Notes: generated from the letters alone by a model not told the origin. DNA of 64,000 nucleotides from JALYLC01 sp963743275 (GCA_963743275.1 CAVUPB010000007.1:434001-498000); one strand, 5' to 3'. Positions 45,357 through 58,299 are shown, counted from the first letter of the stretch. Translations and numbers: made by a program.

Positions 45357-46793
45357 CTATGCCACTACGAAAAGTGTGGCAAGGGTGGCATCTGACACTC
45401 CGGCCATGCGGGTGCCGCCTGCCACTTCGCCCTGCAGCGCGGCCACCAGCTCGGTGCCGACAATCTCGCCGGGCGCCAGCGCCGGGATGCCCGGCGGGTA
45501 CGGCGCCACGAGCTCGGCGCTCACGCGCCCGATCGCCTGCTCGATGGGCACGCGCTCGCGCGGAGCGAAGAACGCCTGGCGCGGCGTCATCACCTGCTCG
45601 TGCAGCGTGCGCCACGAGGTCGCGATGCGCGGCGCCTCGCGCAGCTCGCCGCGGTGCTCGTCGATCGACTCCGCGAGCGCCGTCGCCAGGTGGCGGACGC
45701 GCCGCTCGTCGTCGCCGATCGTCAGGAGCGGCACGAGCGTGCGCCGGTCGGCGCCCTCGAGGCGGATGCCGCGCTCGTTGAGCGAGCGGTCGACGGCGAT
45801 GCCGTCGGCCAGCGTCGCGCTCACGTCGATGATCAGCTTGAGCGGGTCGCGCGCGCCGACCGACGGGTGCGCGAGCACGCCGTCGTCGAGCAGCTGCACG
45901 CCCTCGATCGCGCCGATCAGCTCGCGCGCGAGGCTCGCCAGCGCGAGCGCATTCCCGAGCAGGTCGCGGCCGCGCTCCTCGAGCAGCGCCCGCGAGCGGT
46001 CGATCGAGCCGAACAGGCTGGCCGACGGGCTCGTCGTCTCGAGCACGTCGAAGGCCGCGTCGAGCCGGCCGAGGTCGAGGTAGCCCGTGTCGCGCGCGAG
46101 CAGCACGGCGCCCGGCGTGAACGAGGTCAGCGCCTTGTGCGTCGAGATCGCGACCGCGTCGGCGCCGAGGGCGAGCGCGGAGGCCGGGACGCCGGGGTGG
46201 AAGCCGAAGTGGCCGGCCCAGGCCTGGTCGCAGATCAGCGGGATGCCGCGCGCGTGCGCGAGCTCGGCGATCTGCGCGACGTGCGAGACGACGCCGAGCC
46301 AGGAGGGCTCGACGAGCAGGATCGCGCGCGCGTCCGGGGCGACGTCGAGCGCGGCCTCGATCTCGGCGAGCGGGTGTCCGAGCGCGACGCCGCGCGCCTC
46401 GTCGACCGCGGGGGCGACCCACACGGGCCGCGCGCCCGAGAGCACGAGCCCCGCGGCGACCGACTTGTGCGAGCAGCGCGAGACGATCACCGGCTCGCCC
46501 TCGCTCGCGACCGCGAGGCAGAGCGCCTGGTTCGGGTGCGTCGAGCCGTTGCCCGAGAAGCGGCACATGTCGGCTCCGAACGCGGCCGCGGCGAGCTCCT
46601 CGGCACGCGCGCGGATGCGCTTGCCGCCGCGCAGGTCGTCGGCGCCGCCGTGCATCGGCGAGTCGTTGGCGAGCAGCGGGTCGTCGCCGATCAGGGCCGC
46701 GTTGCGCTTGTGGCCCGGCGTCGAGAACGCCGTCGGGGCCTCGCGCAGGAACGCGTCGACGGCGTCGGCGAACGGGGTCTCGGGGGGCGTCAC
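45357..46793 (-). CDS. PLP-dependent Orn/Lys/Arg-decarboxylase-family protein
   Basis: 478 aa. PTAFSTPGHKRNAALI and DLRGGKRIRARAEELAAAAFGADMCRFSGNGSTHPNQ open the large domain, HKSVAAGLVLSGARPVW follows, the PLP-carboxylate Asp lies in GIPLICDQAWAGHFGF, and the PLP Lys in AVAISTHKALTSFTPG. The small domain ends in PPGIPALAPGEIVGTELV. Length resembles the shorter Gram-positive (SpeA/YaaO-type) decarboxylases. Basic amino acid substrate assumed, not proved. GTG start at 46793, 12 nt after the Nudix gene stop. Confidence 0.85.
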   Translation of the reverse strand: MTPPETPFADAVDAFLREAPTAFSTPGHKRNAALIGDDPLLANDSPMHGGADDLRGGKRIRARAEELAAAAFGADMCRFSGNGSTHPNQALCLAVASEGEPVIVSRCSHKSVAAGLVLSGARPVWVAPAVDEARGVALGHPLAEIEAALDVAPDARAILLVEPSWLGVVSHVAQIAELAHARGIPLICDQAWAGHFGFHPGVPASALALGADAVAISTHKALTSFTPGAVLLARDTGYLDLGRLDAAFDVLETTSPSASLFGSIDRSRALLEERGRDLLGNALALASLARELIGAIEGVQLLDDGVLAHPSVGARDPLKLIIDVSATLADGIAVDRSLNERGIRLEGADRRTLVPLLTIGDDERRVRHLATALAESIDEHRGELREAPRIATSWRTLHEQVMTPRQAFFAPRERVPIEQAIGRVSAELVAPYPPGIPALAPGEIVGTELVAALQGEVAGGTRMAGVSDATLATLFVVA

Positions 46794-46804
46794 GTCGAGA
46801 GACG

Positions 46805-47395
46805 CTATGCGAACTGCGCGAGCCGGAGCAGCAGCACGGTCTTGCCGTCGACGATCTCGCCGCGCTCGATCATCGCGATCGCCTCGGCCAGCGCGAGCTC
46901 GACGACCTCGATGTCCTCGCCCTCGTGCGCGAGCCCGCCGCCGTCCGAGACGCGCTCGCCCGCGCGGTAGCTGCCGGTGAAGAAGGCGATGCGCTCGGTG
47001 ACCGAGCCCGGGCTCATGAAGTACTCGCCGAGGCGCGTGATCGAGCCCACGCGGTAGCCCGTCTCCTCCTCGGCCTCGCGGCGGATCGCGGTCTCGGGAT
47101 CGTCGCCGTCGAGCAGGCCCGCGGGCGCCTCGAGCAGCATGCCGTCGGGATGGCCGTTGAGGTAGGCGGGCATGCGGAACTGGCGCGTCAGCAGCACGGT
47201 GTCGCGCGTCTCGTCGCGCAGCAGGATCGTCGCGCCGTTGCCGCGGTCGTAGACCTCGCGCTTCTGCTCCGTCCACGCGCCGTCCGAGCCCTGGTAGTCG
47301 TACGTCGCGCGCTTGAGGACGTACCAGGCGTCCGAGAGCACCTCCACGTCGCGCACGCGGACGCGCGGATTGCCGTGCGGGGCCTCTTCGGCCAT
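46805..47395 (-). CDS. Nudix hydrolase, ADP-ribose/GDP-mannose pyrophosphatase (NudK-like)
   Basis: 196 aa. The Nudix box is GLLDGDDPETAIRREAEEETGY, matching G-x5-E-x7-RE-x2-EE-x-G. ILLRDETRDTVLLTRQFRMPAYLNGHPDG and LEAPAGLLD just before it are the NudF/NudK subgroup signature. It hydrolyses a nucleoside-diphosphate sugar. ATG 47395 overlaps the gltD stop (ATGA), so the two are co-transcribed, though their functions look unrelated. Confidence 0.9.
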   Translation of the reverse strand: MAEEAPHGNPRVRVRDVEVLSDAWYVLKRATYDYQGSDGAWTEQKREVYDRGNGATILLRDETRDTVLLTRQFRMPAYLNGHPDGMLLEAPAGLLDGDDPETAIRREAEEETGYRVGSITRLGEYFMSPGSVTERIAFFTGSYRAGERVSDGGGLAHEGEDIEVVELALAEAIAMIERGEIVDGKTVLLLRLAQFA

Positions 47396-48836
47396 CAGAC
47401 CGCGACGCGGCTCGGCAGGGCGCTCGCGCCCTGCAGCGCCAGGTCGATGCTGCGCGCCGCCTCGCGGCCGTCGGCGATCGCCTGCACGATCAGGTCGGCG
47501 CCGCGCACGCAGTCGCCGGCGGCGAAGAGCCCGTCCGCGGCCGTCGCGAACGTGGCGTCCACGGGCACGGTCTCGCGCGCGCCGAGCTCGAGGCCGAGCT
47601 GGGCGTACAGCGGGTCGCCGGTCTCGACGCCCGTGAATCCGATCGCGACGAGCACGAGGTCGACGTCGAGCGTGACCTCATCGGTCTCGACCGGCCGCCG
47701 CACCCCCGTCTCGGCGAACCCGGGGAACTCGACGCGGCGCGCGCGCAGGCGCTGCACGCGCCCGGCGTCGCCTTCGAGCGCGTAGGTCGCGAGCTGCCAC
47801 TCGCGCTCGCCGCCCTCCTCGTGCGCCGGGTACGTGCGCATCAGGAACGGCCACTCGGGCCACGTCTTCTGCGGGTTGCGCTCGCGCGGCGGCGTGGGGC
47901 CGTGCGCGATCTCGACGACCGAGGCGCAGCCCTCGCGCAGCACGTTGCCGAGGCAGTCGGCGCTCGTGTCGCCGCCGCCGAGGATCGCGACGCGCAGGCC
48001 CTGCGCGCGGATCTCGGGCCCCGGCACGGGCAGGCCGGCCACGCGCCGGTTCTGCTGCACGAGGTAGTCCATCGCGAGGTGCACGCCGCCGAGCTCGGCG
48101 CCGGGCAGCGCCAGCGGCCGGTGCCGCTGCGCGCCGGTCGCGAGCACGACGGCGTCGTGGCGCGCGCGCAGGTCGTCGTAGGCGACGTCTGCGGCCGACG
48201 TCGACGCCGTAGGCGAACTCGACGCCCTCGGCGCCGAGCTGCTCGACGCGGCGGTCGATCAGCTGCTTCTCGAGCTTGAAGTCGGGGATGCCGTAGCGCA
48301 GGAGCCCGCCCGCGCGGTCGTCGCGCTCGTACACGGTGACCGCGTGGCCGGCGCGCGCCAGCTGCTGCGCGGCGGCGAGCCCGGCCGGGCCCGAGCCGAT
48401 CACGCCGACGCTGCGCCCGGAGCGCGCCGCGGCCGGCTGCGGGACGATCCAGCCCTCCTCCCAGGCGCGCTCGACGATCGCCCACTCGATCTCCTTGATG
48501 GTGACCGCGTCGTCGTTGATCGTGAGCACGCAGGCCTCTTCGCAGGGCGCCGGGCAGAGCTTGCCGGTCAGCTCGGGGAAGCTGTTCGTGGAGTGCAGGC
48601 GCTCGCTCGCCTCCTGCCAGTGGCCGCGGTGCACGAGGTCGTTCCAGTCGGGGATGAGGTTGCCGAGCGGGCAGCCCGTGTGGCAGAACGGCACGCCGCA
48701 CGACATGCAGCGGCGCGCCTGCTCGCGCACCTCGCCCTCGGGCGCGTGCTCGTGCACGTCGCGGTAGTCGCGCACGCGCTCGAGCGGCGCGCGCAGCGGG
48801 CCGAGGCGCCGCTGCACCTCGAGGAATCCGCGCGGG

Positions 48837-48844
<8 letters not shown>
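47395..48844 (-). CDS. gltD: Glutamate synthase small subunit, interrupted by a single-base insertion
   Basis: Two overlapping frames make one protein of about 482 aa. The 5' frame starts GTG 48844 (VADPRGFLEVQRRLGPLRAP) and carries the four-Cys Fe-S domain (RRCMSCGVPFCHTGCPLGN, LCPAPCEEACVL) and the FAD motif GVIGSGPAGLAAAQQL. It fails after FAYGVDVGR. Removing one T at 48190 (A on the coding strand) restores DVAYDDLRARHDAVVLATGA, then the NADPH motif VAILGGGDTSADCLG and ATAADGLFAAGDCVRGADL. It oxidises NADPH and passes electrons to GltB. As the pair is core metabolism, an assembly error seems likelier than a mutation. Confidence 0.88.
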
Positions 48845-53318
<4,474 letters not shown>

Positions 53319-53324
53319 CAGCCC

Positions 53325-53390
53325 AGGATACCAGAGGATTGAATCAAAGGGGTCGAATAGTGCAAACGATCTGATCCAATTGATTCAATC
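53325..53390 (-). promoter_or_regulatory. gltB promoter region with an 11-bp inverted repeat
   Basis: The minus-strand -10 TATCCT (53325-53330) lies 6 nt before GTG 53318. No good -35 is present 17 nt upstream. The perfect inverted repeat GATTGAATCAA (53337-53347) and TTGATTCAATC (53380-53390) instead flanks the -35 region, 32 nt apart. This layout fits binding of a nitrogen or glutamate regulator, activator or repressor. The sequence is unusually AT-rich for the window. It does not match the GlnR box well. Confidence 0.55.
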
Positions 53391-53393
53391 ATG

Positions 53394-53424
53394 CCAGGTG
53401 GCACTCGCGGCGAGTGCCACCCGC
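53394..53424. repeat. 31-nt palindrome, copy A
   Basis: Arms GGTGGCACTCGC and GCGAGTGCCACC around one central base (53397-53421). It differs from copies C and D by AGG for AAG near the tip. Located just upstream of gltB and before the integrase remnant. The next 550 nt up to the secreted-protein gene at 53981 hold only that remnant and short GTAGCGG repeats; I see no other credible gene. Confidence 0.7.
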
Positions 53425-53603
53425 ACCACACCTATCACCAGCACGCGCGCACAGACGCCAGCAGCCATGCGGGTTCGGGGCGAGGGTCTGCGCCGCGCTC
53501 GGCTTGCGATCCCACGTGAAGAACACCGAGCCGAGCGTGCCGCTGGTCGTGTGGAACGCCAGCGAGGTGGGCTTGGCCTGCACCGCCACCACGCGCGCAC
53601 GCG

Positions 53604-53705
53604 CCGCCGGGCACCAGCGTCCCCATGATCGACAAGACGTACGGCCACCTCGCCCCCGGGAGCGAGCAGGCTGCGCGCGACAAGCTCGACGCGCTCGGGC
53701 AGTGA
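53604..53705 (+). pseudogene. C-terminal remnant of a tyrosine recombinase/integrase
   Basis: The frame reads PPGTSVPMIDKTYGHLAPGS, then EQAARDKLDALGQ and a stop at 53703-53705. GTS-x-x-IDKTYGHL is the typical extreme C-terminus of phage/ICE tyrosine integrases, where the Tyr is the catalytic nucleophile. Upstream no R-H-R catalytic box or other integrase sequence is recognisable in any frame, so only the last about 33 codons survive. Flanking GTAGCGG repeats at 53725-53810 may be old arm or core sites. Confidence 0.55.
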
Positions 53706-53724
53706 GCCGCCGCGCGCCGGGGCC

Positions 53725-53812
53725 GGTAGCGGCCCGCCATCCGCTACCTGCCCGAAGAAGTAGCGGATGATTCCGCTCAACCAAGCCGAAGTAGCGGAGT
53801 AGCGGCAAATCC
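53725..53812. repeat. Cluster of short GTAGCGG repeats and small hairpins
   Basis: GGTAGCGG (53725-53732) pairs with CCGCTACC (53741-53748). AGCGGA and TCCGCT pair around 53763-53778, and AGTAGCGG, AGTAGCGG and ATAGCGG follow closely. The stretch lies directly downstream of the integrase remnant and contains no convincing gene. It may be a decayed attachment or arm-site region, but could be coincidence. Confidence 0.4.
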
Positions 53813-53980
53813 AGGGATAGCGGCGCGACGCGGCCTGGCGAGCGAGCATGGCCCGCTCTCCCCAGCGCCGCACGCACGGGAGGCTCGACACTAGACTCCG
53901 CCATGGCTGCCGCCGCGCACGAGCTGGCGAGTCGGCACCAAGCTGGGCGGAATACGCTGGGCGGCTGAGAGGGGGGCGTC

Positions 53981-54397
53981 ATGCGTCGGTTGCTGGTGTC
54001 GAGTATCGCGGTGGTCGCGTTGGTCTGCGGTCTTGCGTCGGGCGCACAAGATGCACGCTCTGCGGCGGAGCGGGCGAGCGCTGGGCCGCGGATCGTCCAG
54101 GTCGAGGCGTTCGCAGCGCCAGGTGGGCAATTGCTGGCGCACGCTGAAGTGCTGCGCGGTGGCGCGAAACCGCCCGTTGCCTGGTTCTCGGTGGGCGGCC
54201 GCAAGGTCAAGGCGAGGCGAGAGGCACTCGACGGGAGCGAGGGTCCCGGCTACCTGGTCGACTATTCCGCGCGTTTTGCGGCGAAGGGACAGCCGTTGCG
54301 GGTTGGCGACAGAGTGCGAGTGACTATTCGGGCGTGCACCTCCGTCTGCACGAGTCTGTCGAAGCGAGTGCGCGTCGAGTCATTCGACGACCGGTAG
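53981..54397 (+). CDS. Small exported protein of unknown function
   Basis: 138 aa. MRRLLVSSIAVVALVCGLASGAQD is a signal peptide, with likely cleavage after ASG-A. The mature part is beta-rich (IVQVEAFAAPGGQLLAHAEVLRGG, VAWFSVGGRKVKARREAL) and has two Cys near the end (ACTSVCTS) that could form a disulfide. ATG 53981 has a strong Shine-Dalgarno, GAGAGGGGGG. It is isolated between copies A and B of the 31-nt palindrome. Codon use is slightly less GC-extreme than its neighbours, consistent with an acquired gene. Confidence 0.65.
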   Translation: MRRLLVSSIAVVALVCGLASGAQDARSAAERASAGPRIVQVEAFAAPGGQLLAHAEVLRGGAKPPVAWFSVGGRKVKARREALDGSEGPGYLVDYSARFAAKGQPLRVGDRVRVTIRACTSVCTSLSKRVRVESFDDR

Positions 54398-54596
54398 TCC
54401 GGCCTCAGGGGATCACCCACGGTCGCCTCAGAGGGGCTGGACTGCATGGCGCACGGGTGGCCAAGCGGGGGTGGTGCGGACACGCGCAGGTATCGGGGCG
54501 ACGGATGGGCAGCAGGCACGCCGCGCGCCGGCAGGCGCGACGAACGTTCTGGCGTGGAGTTGGCGCCACAACCCCGCAACTACGCTAGACAACCGG

Positions 54597-54627
54597 CCAA
54601 GTGGCACGCGCGGCGAGTGCCACTTGG
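54597..54627. repeat. 31-nt palindrome, copy B
   Basis: CCAAGTGGCACGCGC against GGCGAGTGCCACTTGG: one arm position has G where the other copies have T. It sits between the secreted-protein gene and the end of the minus-strand membrane gene, so it could terminate both. The remaining sequence from 54398 to 54691 holds no credible gene. Confidence 0.7.
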
Positions 54628-54691
54628 CTCGCGCCCACGCTCTCCGGCCCGGCGCACGACGGCCGGCACGCGAGCGCAACGGCGGCACCGG

Positions 54692-55054
54692 CTAGGTCGA
54701 GCGTGCCGGCGGATGCCGGTAGCGCCAGGCGTAGCGCGCGAGATGGGCCGCCTTGATCGCACAGCGCGAGCCGATCACGCTCGCCCCGACGACCGCGCCG
54801 GCCTGGAAGCTGACGAGGATCACCGGCACGAGCAGCGCCATGAACGCGAACGCGTAGCGCGGGCTGCTCCAGGAGGCTGCGCCCTCGACGTGCTCGAGGA
54901 TTCCGGTTAACACCACGCCGAGGAGCACGAGCGCGGTCGCTATCCACCAGGCGAACGCGTCGCCCGTGCGGGTCAGGGTGTAGCTGCAGAGGCACGCGAT
55001 GCCGGTCAGCACCACGAATCCGGACGCGACGACCACCCACTGGCGAAGAGTCAC
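54692..55054 (-). CDS. Small membrane protein of unknown function
   Basis: 120 aa from GTG 55054 (VTLRQWVVVASGFVVLTGIA). Three or four membrane segments: WVVVASGFVVLTGIACLCSY, AWWIATALVLLGVVLTGIL, and AFAFMALLVPVILVSFQAGA with VVGASVIGS. The basic end AARYAWRYRH-like tail (AHLARYAWRYRHPPARST) would face the cytoplasm. No family recognised. It is flanked by palindrome copies B, C and D, with no operon partner. Confidence 0.6.
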   Translation of the reverse strand: MTLRQWVVVASGFVVLTGIACLCSYTLTRTGDAFAWWIATALVLLGVVLTGILEHVEGAASWSSPRYAFAFMALLVPVILVSFQAGAVVGASVIGSRCAIKAAHLARYAWRYRHPPARST

Positions 55055-55139
55055 CGGCGAGCGCCCGGCGCTCCGCGGCGTCGCACGGGAACCAGCTGCG
55101 GAGGTCCCTGGCCGCGCATGCGGCGAGGGTAGCCGCCCG

Positions 55140-55170
55140 CCAAGTGGCACTCGCCGCGAGTGCCACTTGG
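55140..55170. repeat. 31-nt palindrome, copy C (perfect)
   Basis: 15-bp arms CCAAGTGGCACTCGC and GCGAGTGCCACTTGG with one central C: a perfect hairpin. It lies 86 nt upstream of the membrane gene on its 5' side, so it is not simply a terminator of that gene. Confidence 0.75.
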
Positions 55171-55282
55171 CTGCCATGACCCGCTCGCCGAGGGCGTGCG
55201 GGCGCTGCCGCACCGGTCTGCAGTCGGGCTCGGCACGTGTGATCTCGTGAGAGATCCGGGCGTGTCGGCGACGCGAGGTCTT

Positions 55283-55313
55283 CCAAGTGGCACTGTCGGC
55301 GAGTGCCACTTGG
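55283..55313. repeat. 31-nt palindrome, copy D
   Basis: CCAAGTGGCACTGTC against GGCGAGTGCCACTTGG: the outer 11 bp are perfect and the centre is degenerate. It lies 20 nt before the SEC-C gene start and just upstream of its -10-like TAGGCT (55319-55324). Confidence 0.7.
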
Positions 55314-55332
55314 CGGGCTAGGCTGTCGGGCC

Positions 55333-55821
55333 ATGAGCCTGATCGACACGGGATGGGCGGCCTGGCTGCCGTACGAGCTGACGGCCGCTCTCGAGGCGCT
55401 CTCGGGCGGCTCGCCCGCGCGGCGGTCGTTCCGGCAGCTGCTCGCCGCCGAGCGCGACGAGGCCTCGCGTGAGCGCTGGGAGCGCTTTCGCCTGGTCGCG
55501 CCGTCGCGCATCGACGTTCCGATCGACGGCGACGGGCTCACCGAGGAGGAGTGCTACGCGCTGCTCGAAGGCCTCGGGCTCGTCGCCGGCGCTCCGCCGC
55601 GGCTGGTCGACGCCGAGGCGGTCGAGCTCGTGCTCACGCTCGACGAGGACGATCGCCGCGAGCTCGACCGCATCCGTGCGGCGCGCGACGCGGGCCCGGC
55701 GGCCACGCCCGCCGATGCGCTGCCGTCGCTGAAGACCGCCTTCGGCGGGGGAGACGTCGGTCGCAACGACCCGTGTCCGTGCGGCTCGGGACAGAAGTTC
55801 AAGCGCTGCCACGGCCGCTGA
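55333..55821 (+). CDS. SEC-C zinc-motif protein
   Basis: 162 aa. The last 20 residues are NDPCPCGSGQKFKRCHGR, a SEC-C zinc-binding motif (C-x-C-x8-C-H) as at the SecA C-terminus. The preceding 140 residues are helical and acidic with no recognised domain (LIDTGWAAWLPYELTAALEAL). Such proteins are often linked to translation or SecB-type interactions. ATG 55333 has TAGGCT 8 nt upstream. It converges with the next gene at a 3-nt gap. Confidence 0.75.
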   Translation: MSLIDTGWAAWLPYELTAALEALSGGSPARRSFRQLLAAERDEASRERWERFRLVAPSRIDVPIDGDGLTEEECYALLEGLGLVAGAPPRLVDAEAVELVLTLDEDDRRELDRIRAARDAGPAATPADALPSLKTAFGGGDVGRNDPCPCGSGQKFKRCHGR

Positions 55822-55824
55822 GCG

Positions 55825-56175
55825 TCAGCGCTCGGCGAACTCCCCGGCCGTGACGACGAGGGCCGAGACGAGGAAGAAGATCACGCCCCAACGGGCCAGG
55901 TCGGCGGCGATCAGCAGGCCCGACGCCACGGCGATCAGCACGAGCTTCGTGCCGAGCCGCGCCGGGTGGGCGAGCCGGCCGCGCGCGCGGGGCGCGAGCC
56001 AGCGGCCCCAGATCGCGGCGGCGATGAGCGGGAAGGCCACCGCCCGGGCGACGCTCGCGAGCGTCCCTCCCCCGATCCGCGCACCGGCCACGGCGAGCAC
56101 CGCGAGCAGCGCGAGCTCGTCGAGGAAGACGACGACCTGCAGAATCCCGACCTTCTGCGGGTGATGAGCCGCCAC
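55825..56175 (-). CDS. YrdB-like (DUF2568) membrane protein
   Basis: 116 aa with four membrane segments (ILQVVVFLDELALLAVLAVAG; VARAVAFPLIAAAIWGRWL; KLVLIAVASGLLIAADL; WGVIFFLVSALVVTAGEF). FLDELALLAVL with GRWLAPRA is typical of DUF2568. GTG 56175 has TACCGT 6 nt upstream, a leaderless-type -10. Divergent from the next gene. Function unknown. Confidence 0.7.
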   Translation of the reverse strand: MAAHHPQKVGILQVVVFLDELALLAVLAVAGARIGGGTLASVARAVAFPLIAAAIWGRWLAPRARGRLAHPARLGTKLVLIAVASGLLIAADLARWGVIFFLVSALVVTAGEFAER

Positions 56176-56203
56176 GTCTGCACGGTAGCCCTATCCTGCC
56201 CGG

Positions 56204-56491
56204 GTGCTCGATCTGCGCTACGACCCGGTCTCCCGCTCCGGCTACGTCCGCCTTCGCCAGGGGCGCGTCGCTCGCACCCGTGAGCTCTCGCCCACGGCGA
56301 ACGGCGAGTACGACGCGCGCGACCGCCTCGTCGCGATCCAGATCACCGAGCTCGACGAGACCGCGGCGGAGTTCCTGCGCACGGCCGACGAGGAGACGCT
56401 CCTGCGCGTGATCCGCGAGCAGGCCGGGCGCCGCAAGGCCGGCAGCCAGCCGCCGCCGGGCGTCGTGCGCGAGCCGCGCCGCGGCCGCTAG
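56204..56491 (+). CDS. DUF2283-like small protein
   Basis: 95 aa. LDLRYDPVSRSGYVRLRQGRVARTRELS with EYDARDRLVAIQITELDETAA follows the DUF2283 strand pattern (Y-x-x-x-x-D-x-x-Y-I-x-L ... D-x-x-G-x-x-V-G-I-E-I). The rest is basic. GTG 56204 is preceded by TATCCT (56192-56197) with 6 nt between: leaderless. Its last 4 nt overlap the ilvD stop in a convergent arrangement. Function unknown. Confidence 0.65.
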   Translation: MLDLRYDPVSRSGYVRLRQGRVARTRELSPTANGEYDARDRLVAIQITELDETAAEFLRTADEETLLRVIREQAGRRKAGSQPPPGVVREPRRGR

Positions 56492-58197
56492 CGGGGCTGC
56501 GGCCGCGTGATCGCGCCGTCGCTGGCCGAGCTGACGAGCGCCGCGTACTTCGCGAAGACCCCCGTCGTGTAGCGCGGCGGCGGCGCCTGGACGTGGCGCA
56601 GGCGCTCCGCGATCTCGTCGTCCGAGAGGTCGACGCGCAGCTCGCGCCCCACGACGTCGACCGTGACGATGTCGCCCTCGCGCAGCGCGGCCAGCGGCCC
56701 GCCGCGGGCCGCCTCCGGCGCCACGTGGCCGACCATGAAGCCGTGCGTGGCGCCCGAGAAGCGCCCGTCGGTGATGAGCGCGACGTCCTCGCCCAGTCCC
56801 TCGCCCACGATCGCGGCCGTGACGTGCAGCATCTCGCGCATCCCGGGGCCGCCCGCCGGACCCTCGTAGCGGATGCAGACCACGTCGCCCTTCTGCAGCG
56901 TGCGCGCCTTGACGGCCGCGAAGCAGTCCTCCTCGGAGTCGAACACGCGCGCGGGGCCGCGGTGGTGCGTGCGCTCGTGGCCCGAGAGCTTGACGACGCA
57001 GCCCTCCGGCGCGAGGTTGCCGTAGAGGATCGCGAGGCCGCCCGTCGGCTTGATCGGGTGCTCGATCGACACCACGACCTCCTGGCCGGGCGACTCCTCG
57101 GCGCGCGCGGCGAGGTCGCCGAGCGTGCCGCCGTCGACGCTGTGCGCGCCGGCGTGGATGAGGTCGCGCTTCTGCAGCTCGCGCGCGACGAGGCCGATGC
57201 CGCCCGCCTCGTACATGTCGGTGGCCACGAAGCGGCCGCCCGGCTTGAGGCTCGCGACGATCGGCGTGCGCGCCGCGACGCGCTCGAAGTCGTCGAGCCC
57301 GAAGTCGAGGCCGAGCTCGCGCGCGATCGCGATCAGGTGCAGGACGCCGTTCGTCGAGCCGCCGGTCGCGGCCACGCAGGCCGCCGCGTTCTCGAGCGCG
57401 TCGCGTGTGATCAGCTGGGAGGGGCGCAGGTCGCGGCGGACGACGTCCATCACGAGGCGGCCGGCGGCGACCGCCGCGTCGGCCTTGCGCTCGTTCGTGG
57501 CCGGGATGCCGGAGAGCGCGGACGGGCTGATGCCGAGGAAGTCGAGCGCGGTCGCCATCGTGTTGGCGGTGAACTGCCCGCCGCACGCGCCGGCGCCCGG
57601 GCACGCCGCGGACTCGAGCGCGTGCAGCTCGGCCGCTGTCATGCTGCCGCCGAGGTAGCGCCCGACGCCCTCGAACACGTCCTGGATCGTGACGTCCTTG
57701 CCGTCGTAACGACCCGGCGCGATCGAGCCGTTGTAGAACACGAGCCCCGGGATGTCCATGCGCGCGAGCGCCATCGCCGCGGCCGGGATCGTCTTGTCGC
57801 AGCCCACCAGGCAGACGAGGCCGTCGAGGTGGTGCGAGCGCGTGGCGAGCTCGATCGAGTCGGCGATGACCTCGCGGCTGACGAGCGAGCCGCGCATGCC
57901 CTCGACGCCCATCGTGACGCCGTCGGACACCGACACGGTGTTGAACTCCATCGGCGTGCCGCCGGCCTCGCGGATGCCCTGCTTGACCTTCTGCGCCAGC
58001 GCGCGCTGGTTGAAGTTGCACGGCATCGTCTCGATCCACGTGGTCGCGACGCCGATGAACGGGCGCGCGATGTCCTCGTCCGTGAAGCCGATCGCCTTGA
58101 GCATCGCGCGCGCGGCGGCGCGCTCGGGGCCGTCCGTCATGACCGCCGAGTTGCGCTTGGCGGGATCGGAAGGGCGGTCGTATGGGTTCTCGGACAT
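56488..58197 (-). CDS. ilvD: Dihydroxyacid dehydratase
   Basis: 569 aa from ATG 58197 (MSENPYDRPSDPAKRNSAVMTDGPERAAARAML). It dehydrates 2,3-dihydroxy acids in isoleucine and valine synthesis. Fe-S cluster Cys are in VGCDKTIPAAAMA and ACPGAGACGGQFTANTMA, with IGVATTWIETMPCNFN and VSVSDGVTMGVEGMRGSL before them and DGRFSGATHGFMVGH after. TAGAAT lies 7 nt before ATG 58197: leaderless. Sugar-acid dehydratases are related, but the motifs favour IlvD. No other ilv gene is nearby. Confidence 0.94.
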   Translation of the reverse strand: MSENPYDRPSDPAKRNSAVMTDGPERAAARAMLKAIGFTDEDIARPFIGVATTWIETMPCNFNQRALAQKVKQGIREAGGTPMEFNTVSVSDGVTMGVEGMRGSLVSREVIADSIELATRSHHLDGLVCLVGCDKTIPAAAMALARMDIPGLVFYNGSIAPGRYDGKDVTIQDVFEGVGRYLGGSMTAAELHALESAACPGAGACGGQFTANTMATALDFLGISPSALSGIPATNERKADAAVAAGRLVMDVVRRDLRPSQLITRDALENAAACVAATGGSTNGVLHLIAIARELGLDFGLDDFERVAARTPIVASLKPGGRFVATDMYEAGGIGLVARELQKRDLIHAGAHSVDGGTLGDLAARAEESPGQEVVVSIEHPIKPTGGLAILYGNLAPEGCVVKLSGHERTHHRGPARVFDSEEDCFAAVKARTLQKGDVVCIRYEGPAGGPGMREMLHVTAAIVGEGLGEDVALITDGRFSGATHGFMVGHVAPEAARGGPLAALREGDIVTVDVVGRELRVDLSDDEIAERLRHVQAPPPRYTTGVFAKYAALVSSASDGAITRPQPR

Positions 58198-58299
58198 GCC
58201 GCCGATTCTAGGCGGGCGATCGTGCCGGACGAGCTGGTGGACGAACCGGCGACGTTCGCCGATCCAGTCCACCAGCTCCGCCCGGGCGGGCGGCGCGCC

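Noticed and set aside
42225..45395. 1056-aa plus-strand ORF across fabF and the BNR gene
   Set aside because: It spans two unrelated genes out of frame or antisense and shows no motif.
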